Shown: piece by piece, positions 27,862 through 36,891 of the stretch
Layout: every line of letters begins with the position of its first letter
How positions within the stretch are numbered: the stretch's first letter is position 1
Source: Sphaerisporangium melleum
Lineage (GTDB): Bacteria; Actinomycetota; Actinomycetes; Streptosporangiales; Streptosporangiaceae
NCBI RefSeq assembly: GCF_014646695.1
Contig: NZ_BMNT01000022.1
Coordinates: 85,823-149,822 of the forward strand
Length of the DNA stretch: 64,000 nucleotides
Direction: 5' to 3'
Made by a program: the position numbers and the translations under genes
Notes under the pieces: model-generated
What the model was told of the DNA's origin: nothing
Databases searched by the model: none
Seen by the model: the letters and a program-made list of their open reading frames with translations, nothing else

Positions 27862-29490
27862 TCACAGGGCGCGGCGGAACTGGCGGGAGGCGGAGATGGC
27901 GCCCGAGGTGGTCAGCGTGAACGTGCGCATCGAGTCGGCGAACTTCGACAGGTCCCACTCGGCCGGGCCGTGGTACCAGTACAGGTGGTCGGCCTGCCGG
28001 CCGTTGCCGTTCAGTGAGGCGACCACGCGTGCCCAGCGGTCCACGTTGTCGAACACCACGGCGTAGGGCAGGTAGCGGGAGAACAGCTCGATGCGCTGGG
28101 CGGGGGGCACCTCGCCGAGTTCGCCGGTGGCCAGGTAGTCCCGGAAGCCCAGCGTGTGGGCCAGGGCCGAGGCGCCGCGCGAGGTCTTGGCCGGCATGTA
28201 CTGCCCGCCGAACGACAGGGCGGCGCCGGCGATGATCAGCGCGAGGCCGAGCAGGCCGTAGGTGGTGAACCAGGCGAGCAGCACCGTGGCCAGCACGCCG
28301 AACGCGATGATGAACACCCCGGCGGTGGTCCAGCGGGTGCGCACCGAGTCGGGACGCCGGGCGAACCAGCCCTGGGCGACCACGTCGCGGTAGAGCGCGT
28401 CACGCACCTTGCCGAGCCCGGACGCGAACGACCCGTGCAGCTCCGACAGCAGCACCGCGTCGCGCCCGTCGAAGATCGCCATGTGCAGCGCGCGCTCGTA
28501 GTCGAGCAGGTCGTTCACCGGGGCGCCGGGCACCTTGACCAGCCGCCAGTCGGGGGCGTCGTAGGCGCCGCGCGGCTGCTCCTCGATGTGGACGAATCCG
28601 CGGACCGCGAGGTCGACGATGGTGGCCGTCACGTCCACAACGTCGGCCTGCTCGTCGATGAGCGTGCCGATCTGCCCGGGACGCACGCCGTCGGGCGGGG
28701 AGAAGTGCCCGTCGCGCACGGCCGTCACCTGGGCGCCGGCCTCGTGGCCGATGACGCGGGCGTCCCTGCCGCGGGTCCAGTACAGCAGCCCGACGCCGCC
28801 GAGCAGGAGCACCAGCAGACCGGCGAGCGCGCCGCCGGTGACCGGGCTGAGAGTGAAGGCGTTGGCCAGCTCGAACCGCCGCTCCAGGATGGGCCGGCCG
28901 CCGCTCGCCCCCGGTGGGAAACCGGCCACGACGGTGAGCACCTGGCCGGGGCCGAGCCCCTGCTGCTCGAACTCCGCGCGGGTGCCGCTCTCGTCCATCG
29001 AGGCCGCCGTGCAGCCGGTCGCGGAGCTCAGGTCGCCGGCGAAGCAGGACAGGCTCTGCATCGGGGCGGGACCGGCCAGGTGGACCAGGGCCTGCCGCAC
29101 CGGGGCGGACCAGCCGCTGACGGCGTACCACCGCAGCTCCTCGCCGCCGCCGACCGGGTTGGCCGTGCCGGCGACGTCGTACTCGATGGTGGCCGTGCCG
29201 TCGCCGCCGCGCAGGGTGATGGTGTCGCCGGCCAGGGCGCCGTCCCCCGTGAAGCCGGAGACGCGGTAGACGCGGTCGTGCGCGTCGTCGTAGCGGGTGC
29301 GGGTGAGCAGGGTGCGCCGGACCTGGCCGGTGTAGGAGATCTGCTCCTTGACGTGCAGCACGCCGCCGGCCCGCAGCTCCACCGTGACGTCGGCCTTGGT
29401 CACGGCGTCCGCGGACTCGGCGTGCGCGGGAGCGGCGACGAGCAGGCCGAGCACGACCGCGACCGCGCATCGGCGTACGAGATCCACCAT
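27862..29490 (-). CDS. DUF2207 domain membrane protein
   Basis: A 542-residue exported membrane protein. A signal peptide (1-24, ending PAHAES) is followed by a beta-rich outer DUF2207 domain (about 25-215), a membrane helix (about 217-240), a cytosolic segment (HFSPPDGVRPGQIGTLIDEQ, the usual post-helix signature), two more helices near 385-430, and a soluble tail. Bacterial DUF2207 proteins are widespread and poorly characterised. The gene is monocistronic, converging with the asparaginase gene (27-base gap). Confidence 0.85.
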   Translation of the reverse strand: MVDLVRRCAVAVVLGLLVAAPAHAESADAVTKADVTVELRAGGVLHVKEQISYTGQVRRTLLTRTRYDDAHDRVYRVSGFTGDGALAGDTITLRGGDGTATIEYDVAGTANPVGGGEELRWYAVSGWSAPVRQALVHLAGPAPMQSLSCFAGDLSSATGCTAASMDESGTRAEFEQQGLGPGQVLTVVAGFPPGASGGRPILERRFELANAFTLSPVTGGALAGLLVLLLGGVGLLYWTRGRDARVIGHEAGAQVTAVRDGHFSPPDGVRPGQIGTLIDEQADVVDVTATIVDLAVRGFVHIEEQPRGAYDAPDWRLVKVPGAPVNDLLDYERALHMAIFDGRDAVLLSELHGSFASGLGKVRDALYRDVVAQGWFARRPDSVRTRWTTAGVFIIAFGVLATVLLAWFTTYGLLGLALIIAGAALSFGGQYMPAKTSRGASALAHTLGFRDYLATGELGEVPPAQRIELFSRYLPYAVVFDNVDRWARVVASLNGNGRQADHLYWYHGPAEWDLSKFADSMRTFTLTTSGAISASRQFRRAL

Positions 29491-29604
29491 GGGGCGTCAG
29501 CCTAGCGGCAGGTGCCGACAGACGCGCTGGAACGGCAAACCGTCTCAATCACAACATTCGGGACAGATGGCGGTGAACCGGCGGCTGAGGGGCCGCCGGG
29601 CGGG

Positions 29605-29940
29605 TCACCAGGGGCCGTACGGACCGCTGCTGCCGCTGGAGCCGCCGCGCCCGATCTCGCCGACCGCGGGCTTGACATCGGCGAGGTAGACGCCCGAGGC
29701 GATGACCGAGGCGATGGTGAAGATGCTCAGCGTGCCGAGGTAGCCCACCGCGGCGGCGAAGGAGAACAGCGCCGCGAGACCGAGGATGGCGAGCCAGGCC
29801 GGCTTGCTCAGCTTGCCGGCGATGGCGAAGGCGCGGGCAGGGGTCCTGATCGCATGGAAGAGCGCCCACGCGCACATGCAGAACGCCGCGATGGCCAGCA
29901 CCCAGAAGATGAGATCCAGGACGCCGTGAATCTGCAACAT
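29605..29940 (-). CDS. DUF2516 family small membrane protein
   Basis: A 111-residue protein with three hydrophobic helices (about 7-30, 47-65, 70-90), the order LIFWVLAIAAFCMCAWALFHAIRT matching DUF2516, and a glycine/serine-rich tail. In mycobacteria the equivalent gene lies next to hbhA, as here. Function unknown. Confidence 0.82.
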   Translation of the reverse strand: MLQIHGVLDLIFWVLAIAAFCMCAWALFHAIRTPARAFAIAGKLSKPAWLAILGLAALFSFAAAVGYLGTLSIFTIASVIASGVYLADVKPAVGEIGRGGSSGSSGPYGPW

Positions 29941-30064
29941 CGCCTCTCCCAGGGGTCATGTGGACGGCAGGCTTCAGCCTAGCCCGGACGGGGACCTTCT
30001 GGGCCTGCCCCGGCGGGGCGATCAGCACAGAGGACGCCCGGGGCGCCGTCCGCCGGTACAACGC

Positions 30065-30100
30065 GCGAGGCCCGCCCCGGGGTTCCGGGACGGGCCTCGC
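30065..30100 (-). terminator. Hairpin terminator after hbhA-like gene
   Basis: GCGAGGCCCG pairs with CGGGCCTCGC (10 bp), with inner CCCGG/CCGGG pairing, 15 bases past the hbhA-like stop; the DUF2516 gene begins beyond it. Confidence 0.6.
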
Positions 30101-30114
30101 ACCGCGTGGGATGC

Positions 30115-30561
30115 TCAGGCCTTGGTGGTGCGGGTGCCGGTGGCGCGGGAGTTCTTGCGCGCGGCCGGGCGGGCGGCGATGGCCGGCTCGGCGGCGGCGG
30201 AGACCTCCTCCAGCTCCAGGGCGGTCTCACCGGTGACCCGGCTCACGACCTTGCGGCCCCGGCTGGCGAACTCGTCGTACAGCCCCGCGGCCCTGGCGCT
30301 GATCGTGTCGGCGTACTCCTTGGCCTTGCCGGGGAGGTCCTTGGCGACGGCCTCGGCCTTGACCTGCACGTTGGCGGCGTACTTGCGCGCCATGTCGGGC
30401 AGCTCGCGCGCGACGGCGCCGACCTCGGCGCGCCGGGTCTGCAGGCGCTGGAACTGCTCGGGCAGCTCGCGGAGCTTCTCGACCGCGAAGTCGCCCGCAC
30501 CGGCCACGGCGTAGAACGGCTTGGACTCGGCGATCTTCTTGACCTCGTCGTTGATGGGCAT
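30115..30561 (-). CDS. HbhA-like (heparin-binding hemagglutinin family) protein
   Basis: A 148-residue helical protein: an amphipathic coiled-coil region (about 1-115, e.g. FAVEKLRELPEQFQRLQTRR) and an alanine/lysine/arginine-rich C-terminal tail ending TGTRTTKA. This is the layout of mycobacterial HbhA, whose basic tail binds heparan sulfate; in a saprophyte the role is more likely envelope or lipid-domain organisation. The order XRE regulator-hbhA-DUF2516 matches mycobacteria. Homology over the N-terminal half is persuasive, but the adhesin function should not be transferred. Confidence 0.75.
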   Translation of the reverse strand: MPINDEVKKIAESKPFYAVAGAGDFAVEKLRELPEQFQRLQTRRAEVGAVARELPDMARKYAANVQVKAEAVAKDLPGKAKEYADTISARAAGLYDEFASRGRKVVSRVTGETALELEEVSAAAEPAIAARPAARKNSRATGTRTTKA

Positions 30562-30564
30562 GGA

Positions 30565-31044
30565 TCAACCTTCCTTGGGTTCCGGTGGTATGCGGCCGTT
30601 CGGGGAGGCTGCGGCCTCCGTCGCGGGAACCGCGTCGACCCCTTGGGGCTCCGGCTCGGGCCGTGCGTTCTCGGTGGTCCGCTCGGCCTCGGCCTGAGCC
30701 TCGGCTCGGTTCTCCTTGCGGAACGACTCGTAGATATCGATGAGCACCTGGCGTTGCCGCTCGGTGATGGTGCGGTCGGTTCTGATGGCGGCCAGCACGT
30801 CGCTGTCGGGCTCGCGGTCCTCGATGAGGCCCGCCTGCACGTAGAGCGCCTGGGACGAGATGCGCAGACCCTTGGCGATCTGGTTCAGGATCTCGGCGCT
30901 CGGCTTGCGCAGCCCGCGCTCGATCTGGCTCAGGTAGGGGTTGGAGACCCCCGCCTGGGTGGCGAGCTGACGCAGAGAGATCTTCGCCTGCTTCCGCTGG
31001 TCGCGGATGTACTCGCCGATCGAGCCCACCTTCGGTAGTTCCAT
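30565..31044 (-). CDS. XRE-family helix-turn-helix regulator
   Basis: A 159-residue regulator. A Cro/C1-type HTH lies at about 8-65 (IGEYIRDQRKQAKISLRQLATQAGVSN, YLSQIERGLRKPS), and a Glu/Pro-rich C-terminal tail follows. The ATG at 31044 was chosen because the longer frame to 31101 gives no HTH content. It ends three bases before the hbhA-like start region and is probably cotranscribed with it. CATACT seven bases upstream and a TTGCA-AA-TGCAA dyad (31068-31079) may be its own promoter and operator. Confidence 0.85.
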   Translation of the reverse strand: MELPKVGSIGEYIRDQRKQAKISLRQLATQAGVSNPYLSQIERGLRKPSAEILNQIAKGLRISSQALYVQAGLIEDREPDSDVLAAIRTDRTITERQRQVLIDIYESFRKENRAEAQAEAERTTENARPEPEPQGVDAVPATEAAASPNGRIPPEPKEG

Positions 31045-31067
31045 ACGTTCAGTATGCGTCGCTGTGC

Positions 31068-31079
31068 TTGCAAATGCAA
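31068..31079. promoter_or_regulatory. TTGCA-AA-TGCAA dyad upstream of XRE gene
   Basis: A perfect 12-bp palindrome 24 bases before the regulator start; candidate autoregulatory operator overlapping the -35 region. Confidence 0.45.
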
Positions 31080-31315
31080 ACACCATGGCAAACACCAGCA
31101 AGCGGCGGCGGTTCCCGCCGGAGAGGCATGCCGGTGGCGCGGGACGGACCGGGTGTGGAGGGGGGTGGGACCACCCCGATGACCTCGGGCATGTTCCAGG
31201 AGGCGCGATGCAGGCGCCGCGGTGTCGCCACAGGGCGCGTAACGGGCTTCAGTCGCCCTTCACGAGATCGCCGTCCAGGTCGCACGCGATCATCGGCGTA
31301 CGCCGGGGCCGGGCG

Positions 31316-32242
31316 TCAGTGCGGGTAGAGCCAGAGCAGGGGCGCGGAGACCGACAGCAGCACCGAGAAGGTCACCAGGGCGTACCTCGCCCGGCGCGGC
31401 AGGGCGGGGCCGGGCTTGACCAGGCGGTTCACCCGGGCCATCACGTGGTCGCTGCCGGCGCCGAGCGTGCCGTCCGGCGCGGGCACCGCGCCCGCCGAGC
31501 CGAAGCGCAGCAGCGCGGTCGCCAGGCGGCGCGGGGAGCAGTAACGACGGGCACGGTCGTCGGCGGCCATCTCGACCAGCAGGGCGACCGAGGACTGCGC
31601 GTTGCGCACCACGCTCACCCACGGCAACGCCCAGGTCAGCGCGGTGAACGGCAGCAGCACGAGATCGTGCCGCTCACGGGCGTGGGCCGCCTCATGGGCC
31701 AGGACGGCGGTCAGCTCGTCCCGGCTGAGCAGCGACAGCGTCCCCGCGCTGACCACGACCTCCGAGCGCAGGCCGGGCAGGCAGTACGCGGCGGCGCCCG
31801 GGTGGTCGACGACCCGCACCCCCGGCACCCCCGGGTCGTCCCGGGCGATGAGGGACAGCAGCAGGCGGTGGCGCCGCCGGGCGCGGAAGGTCTGCGTCCC
31901 GGCCGCCAGCAGCACCGCGACGAGCACGGCCAGCAGCATCAGCCCCGCGACGAGCGCGCCCATGCGTGGCACGCCGTACGGCTGGAGCAGGCCGTGCCCC
32001 ATGCCGAACAGGACCGCCGACTCGGTGAACGAACGCAGGCCGTACAGCACTCCGCCGCCGTAGGGCTGCAGCGCGTACGCCAGCAGCGCGCCGACGCTGG
32101 CCAGGCCCCAGGTGACGCCGAGCGACTGCCACAGCAGAATGGCCGACCTCGGCGCCCGCCACGGCCACTTGGCGAACGCCAGTCGCCATGCCCCCAGCGC
32201 GCACGCCGTGGCGAGCGCGGCAAGGAGGACGGCGGCGATCAC
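31316..32242 (-). CDS. M56-family (BlaR1-like) membrane metallopeptidase
   Basis: A 308-residue protein with four or five membrane helices and the zinc motif His183-Glu-Ala-Ala-His187 (HEAAHARERHD) between helices, followed by EMAADDRARR, a plausible third ligand region. It matches the N-terminal transmembrane protease of BlaR1/MecR1 but lacks the extracytoplasmic beta-lactam sensor. GTG start overlaps the BlaI stop as GTGA. It likely cleaves BlaI or another substrate after a cell-wall signal. Confidence 0.9.
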   Translation of the reverse strand: MIAAVLLAALATACALGAWRLAFAKWPWRAPRSAILLWQSLGVTWGLASVGALLAYALQPYGGGVLYGLRSFTESAVLFGMGHGLLQPYGVPRMGALVAGLMLLAVLVAVLLAAGTQTFRARRRHRLLLSLIARDDPGVPGVRVVDHPGAAAYCLPGLRSEVVVSAGTLSLLSRDELTAVLAHEAAHARERHDLVLLPFTALTWALPWVSVVRNAQSSVALLVEMAADDRARRYCSPRRLATALLRFGSAGAVPAPDGTLGAGSDHVMARVNRLVKPGPALPRRARYALVTFSVLLSVSAPLLWLYPH

Positions 32243-32595
32243 TCTTCTTCCAGCTCCGTTAGCGCTTTGCGGAGGATTTCGGCCTCTGGCCCGGAGACCG
32301 TCTGGGCGAAGCGTGTGAGCGCGGCCGAACGGTCTCCGGTCATGTCCAGGGCTTCCAGCATAAGCTCCGCGACGTAGGCGTCGCGGCTCGCGCCCGGTGC
32401 GTACCGCCAGGCGCGCCCGTCACGGGTGCGGGTGAGGAAGCCCTTGCGGGTGAGGCGGTCCAGCACGGTCATCACGGTGGTCGGGGCGAGATCGCGGTCG
32501 GCGATCAGCCGGCCGACCTCCCGTGCCGTCAGCGGGGCGTTCTGTGCCCAGAGAATGTCCATGATGGTGCGTTCAAGCTCGCCGAGACCCTTCAC
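32239..32595 (-). CDS. BlaI/MecI/CopY-family repressor
   Basis: A 118-residue winged-helix repressor with VKGLGELERTIMDILWAQ at the start and LTAREVGRLIADRDLAPTTVMTVLDRLTRKGFL as recognition helix and wing; the tail (LTRFAQTVSGPEAEILRKAL) is the dimerisation helix with the cleavage region. GTG 32595 was taken because it gives the family N-terminus. It is cotranscribed with the M56 protease, the BlaI-BlaR1 pair. A CTACG-N3-CGTAG repeat just upstream (32620-32633) is a likely operator. A penicillin-binding protein gene follows in the same orientation upstream. Confidence 0.92.
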   Translation of the reverse strand: MKGLGELERTIMDILWAQNAPLTAREVGRLIADRDLAPTTVMTVLDRLTRKGFLTRTRDGRAWRYAPGASRDAYVAELMLEALDMTGDRSAALTRFAQTVSGPEAEILRKALTELEEE

Positions 32596-32619
32596 ATCGA
32601 CAAGCCTACCCCGGGTAGT

Positions 32620-32633
32620 ACTACGTCGCGTAG
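32620..32633. promoter_or_regulatory. Candidate BlaI operator
   Basis: CTACG-TCG-CGTAG, a perfect 5-bp dyad preceded by TAGTACTA, 25 bases upstream of the blaI start. Actinobacterial BlaI sites are TACTAC-rich dyads, so the fit is good though not exact. Confidence 0.5.
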
Positions 32634-32774
32634 AGGGCAGAGCGTGTCCCGCGTCACGCCCGGTGCGGGCGGACGGGCGCCCGGCGCGGGGCCGGTCGCG
32701 CACCGCACCCGGCCCCGCCGCCGCGGGCCGGTCGCGCTCCTTCCGGGAGCGGACCGGGGCCCGCGTCACACGGA

Positions 32775-34985
32775 TCAGCGCTCCCGGGTCACGCCCGGGG
32801 TGACCACCACGGCGTTGCCGTCGGGGTCCGGCCGGTCGTCCTCCGGCGGGCTCACGGGCCGGCACTCGGCTCCGCAGCCGCCGAAGCGCTCGGTGTTGAG
32901 CGGCGTGAAGGACGTCGGCTCCACGCCCTTGAGCGCGGCCAGGAAGGTGTCCTTCCAGATCGGGCCCGGGATGGCGTTGCCGAACACCGCCGGGTAGTAC
33001 CTGCCGCCGATCGTCACGTTGTTGAGCTTGTGCGCCACCGCGCCACGCGGGTCGCCGATGCTGACCGCGCCGGCGAGGTCGGGGGTGAAGCCGGCGAACC
33101 ACGCGGTCGCCTGGTCGTCGGTGGTGCCGGTCTTGCCGCCGGCGTCGCGGCCGATGCCGCCGACGCGGCTCATCGTGCCCTTGGTGAACACCCCCGACAG
33201 GATGTTCGCCGTGGCGTCCGCGACCTCGGGGTCCAGCGCCTGGCGGCAGTGCGGCCGGTAGTCGGTCACCTTGCCGTCCTGGCCGGTGATCCGGCTGATC
33301 ACCATGGGGGAGCAGTAGGTGCCGCGCGCGGCGATGGCGGCGTAGGCGTTCGCGACCGTCACCGGGTCCATCTCGTTGGTGCCGAGGGTGAAGGTCTCGT
33401 ACTCCGTCAGCTTGGCGCCGTCCGCGCGCTTGATGCCCAGCGACATGGCGGTGCGGATGGTCTCGCACAGCCCGACGCGGCGCTCCAGCTCCAGGAAGAA
33501 GGTGTTGACGGAGTTCCAGGTGCCCGTCTGCAGCGTACGGAACCCGCCTCCCCCCTCGTCGTTGGTGATCGTGTGCGACGGGTCGCCGATGGGCTGGCCC
33601 TTGCAGTTCTTGAAGTCGGAGTATCCCGAGGCGCGGAAGCCGCTGCCCACGGTGAAGCCGTCGTTGATCTTCATGCCCTGCTTCAGCGCCGTGATCAGGG
33701 TGAAGGTCTTGAAGGTCGAACCCGCCTGGAAGCCGCCGATGCCGCCGTGCGCCTTGTCCGCGACGATGTTGTACGACATCTCCCCGCGGCGGGCGGAGGT
33801 GCCGTACGGGCGGCTGGCCGCCATCGCCTTGATCGCGCCGGTGCCCGGCTCGATCAGCGCCTCGGAGGCGACCGGGGCGTCGGTCGCGAACACGTGCTCC
33901 TTGATGGCCTTCTCGGCCGCCGCCTGCATGCGCGGGTCGAGCGTGGTCTTGATCGTCAGGCCGCCGCGGTACAGCAGCCGGGCGCGCTCCTCCTCGGTGC
34001 GGCCGAAGGCCGGGTTGCGCAGGAACTCCTCGCGCACGTACACGCAGAAGTACGGATAAGGGCTGGAGGTGCAGTTGCCGGGCAGCGGCGTGCCCTTGTA
34101 CCCGAGCTTGTGCGCCTTGGCCTCGGCCGCCTGCTCCTTGGTGATCTTGCCGAGCTGGGCCATGCGGTCGAGCACGACGTTGCGCCGCTGCAGCAGCCGC
34201 GCCCGGTTCTTGCGCCCGCTCTCGGGGTCGGTGGCCACCGGCAACTGCACGGCGCCGGCCAGGGTCGCGGCCTGCCAGAGGTTCAGGTCTGCGGCGCGCA
34301 CTCCGAAGAACCGCTTCGCCGCGGCCTCCACGCCGTTGGCGCCCGCGCCGAAGTAGGCGATGTTGAGGTACTTCTCCAGGATCTGGTCCTTGGTGTACTT
34401 CTGCTCGACGGCCATCGCGAACCGCAGCTCGTTCAGCTTGCGCGCGTAGCTCGCCTCCAGCGCCTTCTTCTTCTCCTTGTCGGTGACCGCGGCGTTCAGC
34501 AGCACCTGCTTGACGTACTGCTGGGTGATGCTGGAGCCGCCCTGGGCCACCCCGCCGGACTGCAGGTTGCGGGCGAGCGCGCGCGCCGTGCCCTCAAGGT
34601 CGATCGCGCCGTGCTGGTAGAAGCGGTAGTCCTCGATGGAGACGACCGCGGTCTTCATCACGTCGGCGATCTGGTCGAACGGCACGACCTCGCGGTAGAC
34701 GTCCCAGAACTGCGCCAGCGGGCGGCCCGTCGCGTCCAGCACGGTGGTCTTCTCCGCCAGAGGAGGCTCCACCAGCTCGGCCGGTTTGAGGTTCAGCTCG
34801 TCGGAGGCGTTCACCACGACCGCGCCCGTGCCGCCGACGACCGGCAGCGCGAGGCCGGCGACCAGCACTCCGGCCGCGACCGCCGCGATGACCAGGCGTC
34901 CGAGATTCGACCAGGCGCCTCGGGCGGGCCTCCCGTCGTACGGCTCGTCGTCGTGCTCCGGGCCCTGCCGGCCGAGGCTGAACAT
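32775..34985 (-). CDS. Class A penicillin-binding protein (PBP1/PonA-like)
   Basis: A 736-residue bifunctional peptidoglycan synthase: N-terminal membrane anchor (about 30-52), transglycosylase domain with the catalytic VSIEDYRFYQHGAID (Glu118) and GGSSITQQYVKQ, and transpeptidase domain with Ser423-x-x-Lys426 (AGSTFKT), Ser492-Val-Asn494 and Lys618-Thr-Gly. It polymerises glycan strands and cross-links peptides; beta-lactams acylate Ser423. The gene stands directly upstream of blaI and the M56 protease, on the same strand, suggesting regulation by that pair. A GGGAG site precedes the ATG. Confidence 0.93.
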   Translation of the reverse strand: MFSLGRQGPEHDDEPYDGRPARGAWSNLGRLVIAAVAAGVLVAGLALPVVGGTGAVVVNASDELNLKPAELVEPPLAEKTTVLDATGRPLAQFWDVYREVVPFDQIADVMKTAVVSIEDYRFYQHGAIDLEGTARALARNLQSGGVAQGGSSITQQYVKQVLLNAAVTDKEKKKALEASYARKLNELRFAMAVEQKYTKDQILEKYLNIAYFGAGANGVEAAAKRFFGVRAADLNLWQAATLAGAVQLPVATDPESGRKNRARLLQRRNVVLDRMAQLGKITKEQAAEAKAHKLGYKGTPLPGNCTSSPYPYFCVYVREEFLRNPAFGRTEEERARLLYRGGLTIKTTLDPRMQAAAEKAIKEHVFATDAPVASEALIEPGTGAIKAMAASRPYGTSARRGEMSYNIVADKAHGGIGGFQAGSTFKTFTLITALKQGMKINDGFTVGSGFRASGYSDFKNCKGQPIGDPSHTITNDEGGGGFRTLQTGTWNSVNTFFLELERRVGLCETIRTAMSLGIKRADGAKLTEYETFTLGTNEMDPVTVANAYAAIAARGTYCSPMVISRITGQDGKVTDYRPHCRQALDPEVADATANILSGVFTKGTMSRVGGIGRDAGGKTGTTDDQATAWFAGFTPDLAGAVSIGDPRGAVAHKLNNVTIGGRYYPAVFGNAIPGPIWKDTFLAALKGVEPTSFTPLNTERFGGCGAECRPVSPPEDDRPDPDGNAVVVTPGVTRER

Positions 34986-35052
34986 CGATCACTCCCCTAT
35001 TGACATTCGGGTTAAACCTAAACCATTGGCGTGCGGCCCGGCGGCCGACCGG

Positions 35053-35895
35053 TCAGGCCGAAGGACGGGAGTCCGGGGCGAGGGCGGCCCAGGGGAGGGT
35101 GACCTCGCCCAGGCGCCAGCGCCGCCGGCCGCCGAGCGGCGGGGTGAGCGCCACCGGCCACGAGCGGGCCAGATGCGCCACGGCCGCCATCCAGCGCTGG
35201 CGCAGGCCATAGGCGCCGTAGGGCGCGGCGAGGGCCCAGGCGTGGTCGAAGTCACGCAGGAAGCCGTGGACCCGCTCGCCCGGCACGTTGCGGTGGATCA
35301 GCGTCTTGGGCAGCCGCTCCGCCAGGTCCGAGGGCCGTTCGAATCCGGTGAGGCGGGCCGAGAGCGTGACCGTGCGGGGCCCACGCGCGTCCAGCGCCAC
35401 CCAGGCGGCCCGGTGCCCGATCTCCGAGCAGGTGCCCTCGATGATCGCGCCGCCCGGCGCCAGCCGCGACCGGAGCAGGTCCCACGCCTCCCACGCCTGC
35501 CCCTCGCCGTACTGCCTGAGCACGTTGAACGCCCGGACGATCAGCGGCGGCCGGTCCACGGGCAGCTCGAACCCGCCGAGCGCGAACGACAGACCCGGCC
35601 GCTCGTACGGCCGGGCGGCGGCCACCCGCGCCCGGTCGATCTCGATGCCCACCACCTCGACGTCCGGCCGCACCCGGCGCAGGCGGATGAACAACTCGGT
35701 GGTGGTGACGTGCGAGGCCCCGTATCCCAGGTCCACGACCAGGGGACGCTCGGCCGAGACCAGCAGCGGGCGGTAGACGGCCGCCGTCCAGCGGTCGGCG
35801 CGCCGCAGCCGGTTGTGCCCCGTCGTCCCCCGGGTGATCTCCCCGACCGGCCTGCCCGGCGCCCGCCCGCCGCCGCGCGACGCGCCGCCGTTCAC
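35053..35895 (-). CDS. SAM-dependent methyltransferase, class I
   Basis: A 280-residue protein with the SAM motif VVDLGYGASHVTT near 53-65, an acidic motif II VVGIEIDRARVAAA near 80-93, and PPLIVRAFNVLRQYGE near 116-131, where a motif IV would be. The rest (PGGAIIEGTC) fits a Rossmann methyltransferase. The substrate is not apparent. GTG start at 35895. No obvious partner: an SDR gene lies 52 bases upstream, on the same strand. Confidence 0.75.
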   Translation of the reverse strand: MNGGASRGGGRAPGRPVGEITRGTTGHNRLRRADRWTAAVYRPLLVSAERPLVVDLGYGASHVTTTELFIRLRRVRPDVEVVGIEIDRARVAAARPYERPGLSFALGGFELPVDRPPLIVRAFNVLRQYGEGQAWEAWDLLRSRLAPGGAIIEGTCSEIGHRAAWVALDARGPRTVTLSARLTGFERPSDLAERLPKTLIHRNVPGERVHGFLRDFDHAWALAAPYGAYGLRQRWMAAVAHLARSWPVALTPPLGGRRRWRLGEVTLPWAALAPDSRPSA

Positions 35896-35947
35896 CCGGC
35901 GCCCGCCCGCCGGGACGCCGGGCGGGCTCCTGAGATGGCCGGCACGC

Positions 35948-36688
35948 TCAGGAGACCCGGTGCACCTTGTGCTGCGCGGCCTGCGCGCGCGGGCGGATCA
36001 CCAGGCGGTCGATGTTGACGTGCGACGGCCGCGTGACGGTCCACGCGATCGCGTCCGCCACGTCATCGGCGGTCAGCGGGTCGGGCACCCCTTGGTACAC
36101 CTGCCGGGCCCGCTCGGCGTCCCCGCGGAAGCGGGTCAGCGCGAACTCCTCGGTCTGCACCATGCCGGGGGCGATCTCGATGACGCGCACCGGCTCCCCG
36201 CACAGCTCCAGGCGCAGCGTCTCGGTCATCGACGTCTGCGCGTGCTTGGCCGCGCAGTAGCCGCCGCCGCCCTCGTAGGAGACCAGGCCGGCCGTCGAGG
36301 TCAGCATCAGCAGCACGCCGTCCCCGGAGGCGATCAGCTTGGGCAGCAGCGCCTTGGTCACGCGCAGCGAGCCCAGCACGTTGACCTCGTACATGCCGCG
36401 CCAGTCGTCGACCAGGGCCTCGGCGACCGGCTCCAGCCCGACGGCCCCGCCGGCGTTGTTGACCAGCACATCACACCGCTCCAGCGAGGCCGCCAGCTCG
36501 GCCACCGACTCCTCGGAGGTCACGTCCAGCGTCACCGGGCGGATCGCCGGGATCTCGGCCGCCAGCTTGTCCAGCCGCTCGCGGCGCCGCGCGGCCGCCA
36601 CGACCTCGAAGCCCTCCGCGGCGAGCCGGCGCGCGGTCGCCTCGCCGATGCCGCTGCTCGCCCCGGTCACCACAGCAGTCCTGGTCAT
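35948..36688 (-). CDS. Short-chain dehydrogenase/reductase
   Basis: A 246-residue classical SDR: the nucleotide-binding GASSGIG at 9-15, NNAG at 77-80, and the catalytic Tyr144-x3-Lys148 (YCAAK), with a Ser/Thr at LTSTAG near 129-132. It resembles the SDR next to mshA in actinobacteria (Rv0484c type). Substrate unknown. The ATG at 36688 follows a GC-rich leader region; the gene is divergent from mshA. Confidence 0.88.
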   Translation of the reverse strand: MTRTAVVTGASSGIGEATARRLAAEGFEVVAAARRRERLDKLAAEIPAIRPVTLDVTSEESVAELAASLERCDVLVNNAGGAVGLEPVAEALVDDWRGMYEVNVLGSLRVTKALLPKLIASGDGVLLMLTSTAGLVSYEGGGGYCAAKHAQTSMTETLRLELCGEPVRVIEIAPGMVQTEEFALTRFRGDAERARQVYQGVPDPLTADDVADAIAWTVTRPSHVNIDRLVIRPRAQAAQHKVHRVS

Positions 36689-36891
36689 GTGCCGTCCTCG
36701 TGCTCGTCGTCCGCCCTGCGGGGCACGCGGCCCGCGCTTGGCGCGGACCGGCCGGAGTGCCGGTGGGCGATGCCCCCAGTGCCACCCCACGTCATCTTGC
36801 CAGCGCGGCCGGACGCCTGCGCGTGCGGACCTGACATGCCGGGAATCTCACGAAGTTTCTGTCGGTTAGTACTCTTCTGGAGGTGGTGTCG

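Noticed and set aside
30115-30561. Transfer of adhesin function from mycobacterial HbhA
   Set aside because: Only the general coiled-coil plus basic tail and gene order are shared; binding to host glycans is not supported.
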